A stretch of DNA of 32,825 bases from Burkholderiales bacterium. GTDB lineage: Bacteria > Pseudomonadota > Gammaproteobacteria > Burkholderiales > Burkholderiaceae_C. Positions 15,147 to 23,091 of the stretch are shown in pieces. The position numbers were made by a program, and so were the translations under genes. The notes under the pieces were generated by a model. The model saw only the letters and a program-made list of their open reading frames with translations, searched no databases and had not been told where the DNA came from. Location of the stretch: NCBI GenBank assembly GCA_019509985.1, contig JAEKLF010000086.1, positions 1 to 32,825 of the forward strand, read 5' to 3'. Positions within the stretch are counted from its first letter, which is position 1, and every line of letters starts with the position of its first letter.

Positions 15147-17333
15147 TCAGTGCTTCACGCCCATCTCGTCGAGCACACGCGTGGCCTTGTCGACGACGCT
15201 CATCTGCCACAGCATGTAGCGGGCATCCAGGCAGATGCTGCGCACGGTCTTGGGATTGAAGTCCCAGTCGGAGATGACGGCGTCCAGCGTGCCGTCGAAC
15301 AGCAGGCCGACGAGCTCGCCCTTCTTGTTCAGCACCGGTGAACCCGAGTTGCCGCCGGTCGTGTCCAGCGTGGACAGGAAGTTGACCGGCACCGAGTCGA
15401 GACTCTTGACGTAGTAGTTGCCGTACTGCTTGGCCTTGATGGCGGCCAGCTCGTTGGCCGGGGCATTGAACTCGCCGCCGGCTTCGTCCGGGCCCTTGTG
15501 CTTGGCGACGATGCCGCGCAGCGTCGTGAACGGCGTCCAGGTCTCGCCGTCGCGGCCGACGTCGCGGCCCTTGACGGTGCCGTAGCTGATGCGAAGCGTG
15601 CTGTTGGCGTCGGGGTAGACGGCCTCGCCGCGGCTGGCGTGGTAGTCGATCAGCGCCTGCTGCGTGCCGGCATAGGCCTTCTGCAGCTTGCCGCCCAGTT
15701 CCTTGTCGCGGTTCTCGCGCTTCTGGTCGTCGTCGTAGAGGGCGACGGCCGCCTTGATGAACGTGTCGTCACTGGCCTTGAAGGCGGCGACGTCCTTGTC
15801 CATCCAGGCCATGCGCGAGGCCGTGTCGGCGAGCTTGCTGCCGGCGTAGAGCTTGTCCAGCTGCACCCGGATGCTGGCTTCGTCCTGGCCGGCCTTCAGG
15901 CCGAGCGCGTTCAGCCAGGCGGCATCCAGCGTGTCGGCGGGCTGGGCGAGGTATTGGGCCAGGAAGTGGGCCACCAGGCGCTTGTCGGTGGGTTCGTCGT
16001 AGCGGCGGTCCAGCTGCTGCTGAGCGGCGCGCAGGCGCGGCAGGTCGCGGTCCTGGAAGCCGGTCTTGCGCTCGGCATCGGGCTTGGCGCGCTGCTCGGC
16101 GGTTTCCAGCATCTGGCGGGCGGCGTTGAGCATGGCCGGCGACATGAAGGTCATCAGCAGCTCGGCGCGCGTGATGCCCTCGCGTTCGGCCAGCAGGCTT
16201 TCGGTGGCGGCCATGTCGGCGCCGTAGCGAGCCTTGCGCTTCGCGTCGGCATTGACCCAGGCCTTGAGCTTGTCGAAATCGGCCTGCTTGCGGGCCAGGA
16301 TGTCGCTGCCCTCCCAGCTCTGCTGCTGGCCTTCCAGGTTCTTGAAGTAGTTCTGCAGGCCCTGCATGCGCGCAGCCATCTTGATCTCGCCATCGCGGCG
16401 GCCGGCGGTCTCGGCCTTGATGATGGCGATGGACTCGCCCATGGCCTTGATCATCGCCGGCTGCTGCCAGCCGAAGGCGAAGTCGACTTCGCTGGGCAGG
16501 CGGTGCCGGTTGGTGCGACCCGGGTAGCCGGCGACCATGACGAAGTCGCCATCGCCCAGCGGGATGGACGCCATCGTCAGGTGGTACCTGGGCTGGTAGG
16601 GCTTGTTGTCCTTGCTGAACTCGGCGGGCTTGCCGTCCGGGCCGACATAGGCGCGGTAGAAGCTGTAGTCGCCGGTGTGGCGCGGCCACATCCAGTTGTC
16701 GGCATCGCCGCCGAACAGGCCGACGCCGGTGGCGGGCGCGTGCACGATGCGCACGTCGCGGATCTCGAGCTGCTTGATCAGCTGGTACTGCAGGCCGCCG
16801 AAGAAGGGATAGACGTTGCAGCGGTGGCCCTTGTCGACCTCGCAGGCGGCGACGAGGGACTTCTCGGTCGCCTCGATGGCGTCGGTGCGGGCCTTGCCGG
16901 TGAGTGCGGCGGTCTTGGCGTTCAGGATGTCGGCCGTCACGTCCTTCATGTCCACGGTGACGAGGATGCGGCTGCCGGGCGCGGCGGGCAGCTCATCGGC
17001 CAGCGTGGCGGCGTTGAAGCCGTTCTTCAGCAGGTCGCGCTGGGGCGTGGAGTTGAACTGCAGGCTGCCGTAGGCGCAGTGGTGGTTGGTGACGGCCAGG
17101 CCCAGCGGCGACACGAAGCTGGCGGTGCAGCCCCCCAGCGAGACAACCGCGCCCATCGGGAAGGCGGTCAGGTCCTGTAGCTTGGCGGGGTCCAGCGCGA
17201 GGCCAGTGGCCTTCAGCGACTTGGCGATCTGCGGCAGTTGCTTGGGCATCCACATGCCTTCATCGGCATGGGCGACGGTGGCCAGCGCGGCCGTCGACGC
17301 GACAGCCAGCAGCGAGAGGGAATGACGGTTCAT
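15147..17333 (-). CDS. S46 family dipeptidyl-peptidase, predicted DPP7-type specificity
   Basis: A 728-residue exported protease from MNRHSLSLL (signal peptide cut near AHA|DEG); the frame extends 39 residues upstream but that part is not signal-like. Motifs are GGCTASFVSPLGLAVTNHHC (catalytic His), GGDADNWMWPRHTGDYSFYR (catalytic Asp region) and TTGGNSGSPV with Ser663. S46 enzymes remove dipeptides from N-termini in the periplasm. In the characterised P. gingivalis enzymes the residue 18 after the catalytic Ser decides P1 preference: Gly in DPP7 (hydrophobic P1), Arg in DPP11 (Asp/Glu P1). Here it is Gly681 in LLFDG, so DPP7-like specificity is inferred. It stands alone, convergent with yceI. 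Confidence 0.95.
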   Translation of the reverse strand: MNRHSLSLLAVASTAALATVAHADEGMWMPKQLPQIAKSLKATGLALDPAKLQDLTAFPMGAVVSLGGCTASFVSPLGLAVTNHHCAYGSLQFNSTPQRDLLKNGFNAATLADELPAAPGSRILVTVDMKDVTADILNAKTAALTGKARTDAIEATEKSLVAACEVDKGHRCNVYPFFGGLQYQLIKQLEIRDVRIVHAPATGVGLFGGDADNWMWPRHTGDYSFYRAYVGPDGKPAEFSKDNKPYQPRYHLTMASIPLGDGDFVMVAGYPGRTNRHRLPSEVDFAFGWQQPAMIKAMGESIAIIKAETAGRRDGEIKMAARMQGLQNYFKNLEGQQQSWEGSDILARKQADFDKLKAWVNADAKRKARYGADMAATESLLAEREGITRAELLMTFMSPAMLNAARQMLETAEQRAKPDAERKTGFQDRDLPRLRAAQQQLDRRYDEPTDKRLVAHFLAQYLAQPADTLDAAWLNALGLKAGQDEASIRVQLDKLYAGSKLADTASRMAWMDKDVAAFKASDDTFIKAAVALYDDDQKRENRDKELGGKLQKAYAGTQQALIDYHASRGEAVYPDANSTLRISYGTVKGRDVGRDGETWTPFTTLRGIVAKHKGPDEAGGEFNAPANELAAIKAKQYGNYYVKSLDSVPVNFLSTLDTTGGNSGSPVLNKKGELVGLLFDGTLDAVISDWDFNPKTVRSICLDARYMLWQMSVVDKATRVLDEMGVKH

Positions 17334-17450
17334 GGAGCGGTTCGTTGAAAGCGCGAAACCGCGAGCGTAACCCGCCACCCCGCATCCTTCGGGGTGCGAA
17401 AAGCCAGGAATCAGCCCAGGGAAAGTCCCGAGCTGACGTGCTCCCTGCAT

Positions 17451-17593
17451 TTGCGGGCCGAGCGCCGGGCCGCCCCAAGCCGGCCCGCCTTGGGCGCGGG
17501 CTTGTGGCTCGATGCCGCGAGCATCGCCGTCCCCTCGGGGGACCGGCCGGAGTCACCCGCGTACAGCGGGGTGAGACCGGACGAGGGGCTTCA
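17451..17593 (-). repeat. Dispersed structured repeat, copy A
   Basis: The first of three related sequences (others at 20674 and 22965). On the plus strand it starts TTGCGGGCCGAGCGCCGGGC and contains AAGCCGGCCCGCCTTGGGCG, GATGC/GCATC around CGCGA, the hairpin GTCCCC-TCG-GGGGAC and a CACCCGC/GCGGGGTG stem. On the minus strand it begins with TGA, which is the stop codon of the 126-residue gene at 17591-17971. Blocks of 20 bases or more are identical or nearly so to copy C. It fills most of the gap between that gene and the S46 peptidase. Confidence 0.85.
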
Positions 17594-17971
17594 GTGCGTC
17601 AGCCCGATCCACTCGCCGGCCGCCTGGTAGGCCTCGAACAGCTCCAGCGACAGCTCGCGCAGGCCGGCGTGGTCGCTGCCGTGGCCATCGGCCAGGCGCT
17701 CGTAGGCATAGTGGCGGTCGTAGAGCATGCGGGTGGGGTTGATGGCCAGGCCCGCGTCGTTCATCAGCTGGCCGAAGCGCAGCAGGTCGCCCGTGCTGAC
17801 CGGTCCGCCGCTGCTGGCGCCCGACACCGTGAGGCCGAGCGCGCGGATGTCGCCGAGGTGCAGGCCCTGGGCGATCTTCAGGCCGCTGTCGCGCTGCCAG
17901 GCATGGCCCGGGTCGCCCAGGCCGCGGGGTTCGTCGGCGGGAACGGGGATCAGGTGCAGCGGAATCAGCAT
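17591..17971 (-). CDS. Small hypothetical protein
   Basis: A 126-residue protein that I do not recognise. CGAGG eight bases before the ATG is a fair ribosome site. There is no signal peptide or membrane segment. The sequence opens MLIPLHLIPVPADEPRGLGD, has a Gly/Ser-rich GLTVSGASSGGPVSTGDLL and ends with helices including YDRHYAYERLADGHG and ELSLELFEAYQAAGEWIG. The Tyr/His-rich YDRHYAYERL stretch could be functional. The stop codon TGA is the first triplet of repeat copy A, so the original C-terminus may have been altered. It is a lone gene 90 bases downstream of the two-cupin gene. Coding potential is supported by the ribosome site and a composition like its neighbours. Confidence 0.65.
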   Translation of the reverse strand: MLIPLHLIPVPADEPRGLGDPGHAWQRDSGLKIAQGLHLGDIRALGLTVSGASSGGPVSTGDLLRFGQLMNDAGLAINPTRMLYDRHYAYERLADGHGSDHAGLRELSLELFEAYQAAGEWIGLTH

Positions 17972-18086
17972 GGTGGGCCTCGGACAGACTGGGGCGTGAT
18001 GGCTGCCATCGTGCCCGGCCCTCGGCCAACTGAAGGCCGGATAAAGCCCGAAATGACCCAGCTAACGACCGCTGATGTCGCTCAAG

Positions 18087-18896
18087 TCAGCAGAACTGCA
18101 GATCCAGGTCGCCATGCGCGTAGAGCACGACGCCGGTGTCGGTCTCGGTCGTGTGGTGGCCGCTGCCGGCCGGCGCCAGCTGGTAGTCGCCCTGCTGCAG
18201 CAGCACGTCGTCCAGGAAGAGCTCGCCCTGCACCATCAGGCATTCCTCGTCGTGGCCGTGGTTGTGGTGGGGGACGCTGGCGCCAGGGTCGGCGCGGTAG
18301 AGCAGCGCGGCCTGTCCACCGCCGCTCCACAGCACGCGGCGGCGGATGCCGGGCGCGAACTCGGGCCAGCCGGCCTCTTGGTCGCGCACCAGCGTGCGCT
18401 CTGCGGTGTCGCCCTCGGCCTCGCGTACGAAGATGTGAGCGCCGTCCGCGCTGCGCAACGCCGCCGTGGCGCCAGCCGGCAACAGCAGGAAGTCGCGCAG
18501 GCCCAGGCTTTCGCCGTCGACCTCGGCACTGCCGCGCATGACGAGGAATTCGCGCGGGCCGCCGGCCGGCAGCACGAGCTGGGCGCCGGCCTGCAGCTCG
18601 ACGATGCAGGCGCTGCGCGGCTCGCCGGGGCGCAGCGCGCGGGCACCGGGGGCGCGGTAGAGCCAGCGCTGCTGCACGCCGTCGGCCAGCGGCTCGGCCA
18701 GCGTGTTGCGGCGGCGCACGGTGATCATGCCCTGCTCGGCCCGCAGGGAGCGGTCCAGGCGTTCGCCCAGGCGCTCACCGAGACGGCCCGGCAGGCCGGG
18801 GGTCGGCGCAGCCCAGGCGCGCGCAAAGGGTTCGCTGAGCAGTGGGCTCAGATCGTTGTCGTCGGAATCGGGCGGGGTGTTCGGCATCGTCTTCAT
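18087..18896 (-). CDS. Two-cupin protein, ChrR-like, possible anti-sigma factor lacking the zinc motif
   Basis: A 269-residue cytosolic protein starting 10 bases after the ECF sigma stop. It has two cupin domains: a degenerate one (about 75-140, PREFLVMRGSAEVDG) without HxH ligands, and a complete one (about 185-260) with HHNHGHDEECLMVQGEL (His211, His213 and Glu217/218) and AGSGHHTTETD supplying the last His. ChrR-type anti-sigma factors pair an N-terminal zinc-binding anti-sigma domain (H-x3-C-x2-C) with a C-terminal cupin. No such Cys/His cluster is visible in the 60-residue Arg/Leu-rich N-terminus here. The position still suggests it controls the sigma factor, by a different contact or as a sensor. 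A plain ChrR label would overstate the evidence. Confidence 0.82.
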   Translation of the reverse strand: MKTMPNTPPDSDDNDLSPLLSEPFARAWAAPTPGLPGRLGERLGERLDRSLRAEQGMITVRRRNTLAEPLADGVQQRWLYRAPGARALRPGEPRSACIVELQAGAQLVLPAGGPREFLVMRGSAEVDGESLGLRDFLLLPAGATAALRSADGAHIFVREAEGDTAERTLVRDQEAGWPEFAPGIRRRVLWSGGGQAALLYRADPGASVPHHNHGHDEECLMVQGELFLDDVLLQQGDYQLAPAGSGHHTTETDTGVVLYAHGDLDLQFC

Positions 18897-18906
18897 GGCG
18901 GCGCCC

Positions 18907-19635
18907 TCAAGCAGGCAGCGCATGCGCGCCGTTGTCGCCGAGCGCGTCGCGCAGCGTGATGAGCGCGCGGCGGATCTGCGATTTGACCGTACCCAGCGGC
19001 AGGCTGGTCTGGCTGGCGATCTCCTCGTGCGACAGGCCGTTGAAGAAGGCCAGTGCGACGAGCTGGCGCGGCTGGGGCTTGAGCAGCAGCAGCGCGCGGT
19101 GCAGCTCGGCATGGCCCTGGGCCACGGCCAGCAACTCATCGCCCGACTCGGCGGCCGGCGCCGACACCGGTGCGGCTTCCTCGTCCAGCTCCTCGTGCTG
19201 GAAGCGCGCCTCGCGGCGGATGGCGTCGATGGCGCGCGAGCGGGCCATGCCCAGCAGCCAGGTCAGCGGCCGGCCGCGCTCAGCGTCGAAGCGCGGCGCC
19301 TGGCGCCAGACCTGGAAATAGACCTCCTCGGCCACCTCCTCGGCCAGCTGGCTGCGCCGCACCAGGCGCAGCACCAGGCCATAGACGCGCGACAGCGTGG
19401 CCTCGTACAGCGCCAGCAGCGCACGCTCGTCGTGGTCGACGATGCAGGCGATCCAGGCGGCCAGCTGGGCGTCGTCCGCCGCCGTGCCGCCGGCCCGGGC
19501 AGCCGCCTCGGCGTGGTCAGGCTCGATCTCGGCATCTGCATCGGCATCGAGCGGATGCAGGCCGGCCTCGTCGTCGAACAGCAGCGCGTGCACGGGCGGC
19601 TCGTCGCCGGCCTCGGTGGGGTGTGGCAGGGTCAT
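18907..19635 (-). CDS. ECF RNA polymerase sigma factor (RpoE/ECF family)
   Basis: A 242-residue sigma factor. Region 2 spans ALLALYEATLSRVYGLVLRL, EEVAEEVYFQVWRQAPRF and GRPLTWLLGMARSRAIDAIR. Region 4 spans LKPQPRQLVALAFFNGLSHE, EIASQTSLPLGTVKSQIRRA and LITLRDALG. It carries an unusual acidic N-terminal extension of about 55 residues (Asp/Glu/Ala-rich) before region 2; ECF factors are normally 160-200 residues. GAGGAC about eight bases before the ATG supports this start. It is the middle gene of a three-gene operon flanked by cupin genes, with gaps of 9 and 10 bases. The signal is unknown; oxidative or photo-oxidative stress is suggested only by the ChrR-like context. Confidence 0.93.
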   Translation of the reverse strand: MTLPHPTEAGDEPPVHALLFDDEAGLHPLDADADAEIEPDHAEAAARAGGTAADDAQLAAWIACIVDHDERALLALYEATLSRVYGLVLRLVRRSQLAEEVAEEVYFQVWRQAPRFDAERGRPLTWLLGMARSRAIDAIRREARFQHEELDEEAAPVSAPAAESGDELLAVAQGHAELHRALLLLKPQPRQLVALAFFNGLSHEEIASQTSLPLGTVKSQIRRALITLRDALGDNGAHALPA

Positions 19636-19644
19636 GTGATGTCC

Positions 19645-20061
19645 TCAAACCAGCAGTTGGTCCACATGCGGCTCGGCGCCGCGCAGAAAGATGGTGGCCC
19701 CGGTCTCGGTGCTGATGCTGGCGTGCAGGCTGCCGGCGCGGGCCAGGTGGTAGCCACCCGGGCCCACCTCCGTCTGGCTGCCGACCTTGAGCACGCCCTC
19801 CAGCACCAGGCATTCCTCGTCCGCCGGATGGCGGTGGGCCTCGAGGCGGGCGCCAGGCGCGAACCTGAGCAGATAGCTCAGAATGCCCTCGTTCTCATGC
19901 AACACCTTGATCTGCACGCCGTCGCCGAAAGGCTGCCAGCCGTCCGCACCGGGCGGCACGGTCAGATGGCGGTCTTCGGTGTCGGCGACCCGCTCCAGCA
20001 GGCGCCGGCGAATTGCGCGGGCCTGGGTGGGGGTGGCGGAGGACGAGGTCATGGCAGGCAT
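19645..20061 (-). CDS. Small cupin-domain protein (ChrR-like cupin), first gene of the sigma operon
   Basis: About 138 residues from ATG 20061 (a second ATG at 20052 is equally possible; neither has a strong ribosome site). A short N-terminal region with RRRLLERVADTEDRHLTV is followed by a single cupin: LRFAPGARLEAHRHPADEEC, LVLEGVLKVG, GGYHLARAGSLHASISTETG. HRHPADEEC plus the final His give the usual metal-binding set. It closely parallels the second cupin of the protein at 18087-18896 (HxH...DEEC...G then H near the end), so the two may share an ancestor. It lies nine bases upstream of the sigma gene and is presumably co-transcribed. A role in sensing or anti-sigma function is inferred from position only. 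Confidence 0.88.
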   Translation of the reverse strand: MPAMTSSSATPTQARAIRRRLLERVADTEDRHLTVPPGADGWQPFGDGVQIKVLHENEGILSYLLRFAPGARLEAHRHPADEECLVLEGVLKVGSQTEVGPGGYHLARAGSLHASISTETGATIFLRGAEPHVDQLLV

Positions 20062-20136
20062 ACGCGGCAAGTGGATTGCCGGATGCAGCCTAAACCCTAG
20101 CATCTACCCTGCCCAGCCCCTCGTATCCCTTCCTGC

Positions 20137-20622
20137 ATGTTCCAGATCGCCTATTTCGACCTCGTCAGCCACTGGCGCCTGGATGCCCCGGTCCCTCGTG
20201 TCTGGCGGGCCATCACCGAAACCGAGCACTGGCCGCGCTGGTGGCCGGGCGTCGTGGGCGTGAAGCGCCTGGTCGACGGCGACGCCCAAGGCGTGGGCCG
20301 CCAGCAGCAGATCAGCTTTCGTACCGGCCTGGGCTACAAGCTGCACCTGGTGCTGGAGGTGACCGAGGTGCTACGCGAGGAGCGCCTGCGCGCCCGCGCC
20401 GCGGGCACGCTGGCGGGCGAAGGCATCTGGCTGATGAAGCAGGCGCTGCCGGAGGCGGGTGGGCATACCGACGTCACCTTCGTCTGGCGCGTCACGCTGC
20501 CGCCGGGCATCCTGCGCTGGTTGGCGCCGGTGCTGGGGCCTTTATTCCGGTGGAATCACAAGCGGGTGATGCGGGCGGGGCGGATTGGGTTGATCCAGCA
20601 CCTCGCGGCGGTAGCGGCGTGA
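20137..20622 (+). CDS. SRPBCC family (polyketide cyclase/START-like) protein
   Basis: A 161-residue protein with the helix-grip pattern: an opening beta strand SHWRLDAPVPRVWRAITETE, then HWPRWWPGVVGVKRL, strands KLHLVLEVTEVLREERLRAR and TDVTFVWRVTL, and a long C-terminal helix RVMRAGRIGLIQHL. SRPBCC proteins bind hydrophobic ligands in a deep cavity; the ligand here is unknown. WPRWWPG is the usual conserved Trp segment. It is divergent from the cupin-sigma operon across about 75 bases, so the two may share a control region, though nothing in the sequence proves this. Confidence 0.9.
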   Translation: MFQIAYFDLVSHWRLDAPVPRVWRAITETEHWPRWWPGVVGVKRLVDGDAQGVGRQQQISFRTGLGYKLHLVLEVTEVLREERLRARAAGTLAGEGIWLMKQALPEAGGHTDVTFVWRVTLPPGILRWLAPVLGPLFRWNHKRVMRAGRIGLIQHLAAVAA

Positions 20623-20673
20623 GCCGCGGACGGCTTTGCGCGACTCGCTCCACTCGGCGACTTCGCCCCACCG

Positions 20674-20818
20674 CTGCGGGCCGTGCGCCGGGCCGCTTCC
20701 AAGCCGGCCCGCCTTGGCGATGTGCGAGCGGCTCAATGCCGCGAGCATCGCCGCCCCCTCGCGGGACCGACTGGGCTTGCCCGCGTGCAGCGGCGCGAGA
20801 CCAGACGAAGGGCATTCA
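20674..20818 (-). repeat. Dispersed structured repeat, copy B
   Basis: The most diverged of the three copies. Shared plus-strand blocks are CTGCGGGCCGTGCGCCGGGC, AAGCCGGCCCGCCTTGG, AATGCCGCGAGCATCGCCG, CCCCTCGCGGGACCG and GACGAAGGGCATTCA. On the minus strand it begins TGAATGCCCTTCGTC, with its TGA three to five bases after the dcd stop codon. In copies A and C the corresponding TGA is the gene's own stop. An open frame starting at its ATG (20815) encodes residues like the N-terminus of the substrate-binding protein at copy C, but here it only runs antisense into the SRPBCC gene. Confidence 0.8.
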
Positions 20819-20820
20819 TT

Positions 20821-21387
<567 letters not shown>

Positions 21388-21399
21388 CTCTTGTCCTTC

Positions 21400-23091
21400 T
21401 TAGCGGGGCAGGACCCCATCGAAATACATGCCGCCGTCCAGGTCCAGCACAAAGCCCTTGACCGTGGCGCGCTCGGGCACGGCGAGCCGGCCGTGGGCGA
21501 TGGGCGTCCAGGGCAGTTCCTGCATGGCGATACGCTGGGCCTTCGCGTAGATCGCCTTGCGGTCCTCACGCGTGAGAGCCTGCCGGGCCTGCGCCAGCAA
21601 CTGGTCATAGCCGGGATTGCACCAGAAGGTGCCGCTGTTGGCGTTGCAGCCTAGTTGGCCGAAGGTGTTGGCTGGTTCGGGGTCGCTGTTCCAGCCGCTG
21701 AGCGCAGCATCGTGCTCGCCGGCGTCGATGCGTCGCAGGTACTCGCCCCACTCGTAGCTGACGATGCGCGCCGTGACGCCGACCTTGGCCCAGTCGGCCT
21801 GGATCATCTGCGCCATGCGCTGGCCGTTGGGGTTGTAGTTGCGCACCACGGGCATGGCCCACAGCGTGATGTTCAGCGGCAGCACGCCGGCCTTCTGCAG
21901 CAGCGAACGGGCCTTGGCAGGGTCGTAAGGTGTCGGCTTGAGGCTGTCGTCATGCGCCCAGTTCGCAGCCGGAATGGTGCTGCGGGCCAGCGTGCCCGCA
22001 TCGCCGTAGACAGTCCGCAGGATGGCGGCCTTGTCGATGGCCATGTCCAGGGCCTGGCGCACCTCGACCTTGGCCAGGGCCGGGCGCTTGGTGTTGTAGG
22101 CCAGGTAGCCGATGTTCATGCCAGGCGCCGTGGCGAGCTTGATGGCAGGGTCTTTCTTCAGTTCGTCCAGTTCGGCAGGGCCGACCGGGGCGGCAATGTC
22201 GCACTCGTCGCGCTTGAGGCGCTGGGCGCGCACGCTGGCATCGGTCGTGACGGCGAACACGAGCTGGTCGGCGCGCGCTCGTTCATCCTTGCGCCACCAG
22301 GTCGGGTGCTTCACGTAGCGGATGACGCTGTCCGCACGGAAGCTCTTGAGCTGAAATGGACCAGTGCCGACCGGCATCTGCGCGATGCGCTGCGGCGTGC
22401 CGGCCTTGAGCAACTGGGCACCGAGCTCGGCCGATTGGATCATCGTGAACGTGAAGCTCAACGCCGACAGGAAGGAGGCGTCGCGCTCGGCCAATGTGAT
22501 GCGCACCTGATGCTCGCCAAGCTTCTCGACCTTGCGGATGAGCTTTTCCCAACCGAACGACAGCACGTAGGGCGACACGCTCGGAAAGGCCTTGGCGAAC
22601 TCGCTGTCCCGGCTGAGCAGGCGGCCGAAGGTGAACAGCACATCGTCGGCATTGAATTCGCGTGTGGGCTTGAAGCCCTCGGCCGTGTGCCAGGTCACGC
22701 CACGGCGCAGCTCAAGCGTGTAGGCCAGGCCGTCGGGGCTAATGGACCAGCCGGTGGCCAGGCCGGGGATGAGCTGGTCGCTGCCGCGCTTGAGTTCAAG
22801 GAGGGTGCCGAACACCGGCGCGTGGGCGACATGATCGACATAGCTGTCGGTCATCGCCGGGTCGAATGTCTTGGGGCTGCCCGCCGTGCAGAAGCGCAGC
22901 GTCGTGTCCGCGCCGGCCAGCAGTGGCAAGGCCAGCAGCAGTGCCCCCAGCGCGGCGATGGCAGTTGCGGGCCGAGCGCCGGGCCGCTCCCAAGCCGGCC
23001 CGCCTTGGGCGTGTGCTTGCCGGTCAATCCGGCGAGCATCGCCGTCCCCTCGGGGGACCGGCCAAGGTATTCCTTGGACGAGGGGCGTCAT
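21400..23091 (-). CDS. ABC transporter substrate-binding protein, family 5 (peptide type), with repeat-encoded N-terminal extension
   Basis: 563 residues from ATG 23091, which overlaps the amidohydrolase stop as ATGA; GGAG about ten bases upstream is a possible ribosome site. Residues 1-42 are translated from repeat copy C (RGDGDARRIDRQAHAQGGPA). A normal signal-peptide core follows at 43-61 (TAIAALGALLLALPLLAGA). The mature part is a family 5 solute-binding protein (DppA/OppA type): LRFCTAGSPKTFDPAMTDSY, YTLELRRGVTWH, FNADDVLFTFGRLL, MPVGTGPFQLKSF, ALDMAIDKAAILRTVYG and SLLQKAGV. No ATG, GTG or TTG lies between the repeat and the hydrophobic core, so the repeat probably provides the present start. 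No permease or ATPase genes are nearby. Confidence 0.88.
   Translation of the reverse strand: MTPLVQGIPWPVPRGDGDARRIDRQAHAQGGPAWERPGARPATAIAALGALLLALPLLAGADTTLRFCTAGSPKTFDPAMTDSYVDHVAHAPVFGTLLELKRGSDQLIPGLATGWSISPDGLAYTLELRRGVTWHTAEGFKPTREFNADDVLFTFGRLLSRDSEFAKAFPSVSPYVLSFGWEKLIRKVEKLGEHQVRITLAERDASFLSALSFTFTMIQSAELGAQLLKAGTPQRIAQMPVGTGPFQLKSFRADSVIRYVKHPTWWRKDERARADQLVFAVTTDASVRAQRLKRDECDIAAPVGPAELDELKKDPAIKLATAPGMNIGYLAYNTKRPALAKVEVRQALDMAIDKAAILRTVYGDAGTLARSTIPAANWAHDDSLKPTPYDPAKARSLLQKAGVLPLNITLWAMPVVRNYNPNGQRMAQMIQADWAKVGVTARIVSYEWGEYLRRIDAGEHDAALSGWNSDPEPANTFGQLGCNANSGTFWCNPGYDQLLAQARQALTREDRKAIYAKAQRIAMQELPWTPIAHGRLAVPERATVKGFVLDLDGGMYFDGVLPR
22965..23090 (-). repeat. Dispersed structured repeat, copy C, inside the start of a gene
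   Basis: Shares with copy A TTGCGGGCCGAGCGCCGGGC, AAGCCGGCCCGCCTTGGGCG and a block that includes GCGAGCATCGCCGTCCCCTC with the GTCCCC-TCG-GGGGAC hairpin. Where copy A has a CACCCGC/GCGGGGTG stem, this copy has an unrelated but perfect hairpin CCAAGG-TATT-CCTTGG (23062-23077), so structure is kept while sequence differs. On the minus strand it begins TGACGCCCCTCGTCC; this TGA is the amidohydrolase stop and overlaps the ATG of the next gene. Confidence 0.85.

Noticed and set aside
15498..17180. 560-codon plus-strand frame opposite the S46 peptidase
   Set aside because: Low-complexity Ala/Gly/Val/Leu-rich translation without motifs; the complement encodes an intact protease.
20045..20085. Possible ECF-type promoter (GCATCC, 16 bases, CGTATG on the minus strand) before the cupin-sigma operon
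   Set aside because: It matches an RpoE/ChrR-type -35 at only four of six bases and would place the transcript start at or beyond the likely start codon; a chance match cannot be excluded.
20492..20815. Open frame of 107 codons on the minus strand starting in repeat copy B
   Set aside because: Beyond the repeat it only runs antisense through the SRPBCC gene and shows no domain; its first residues resemble the copy C peptide because the repeats are related, not because it is a gene.
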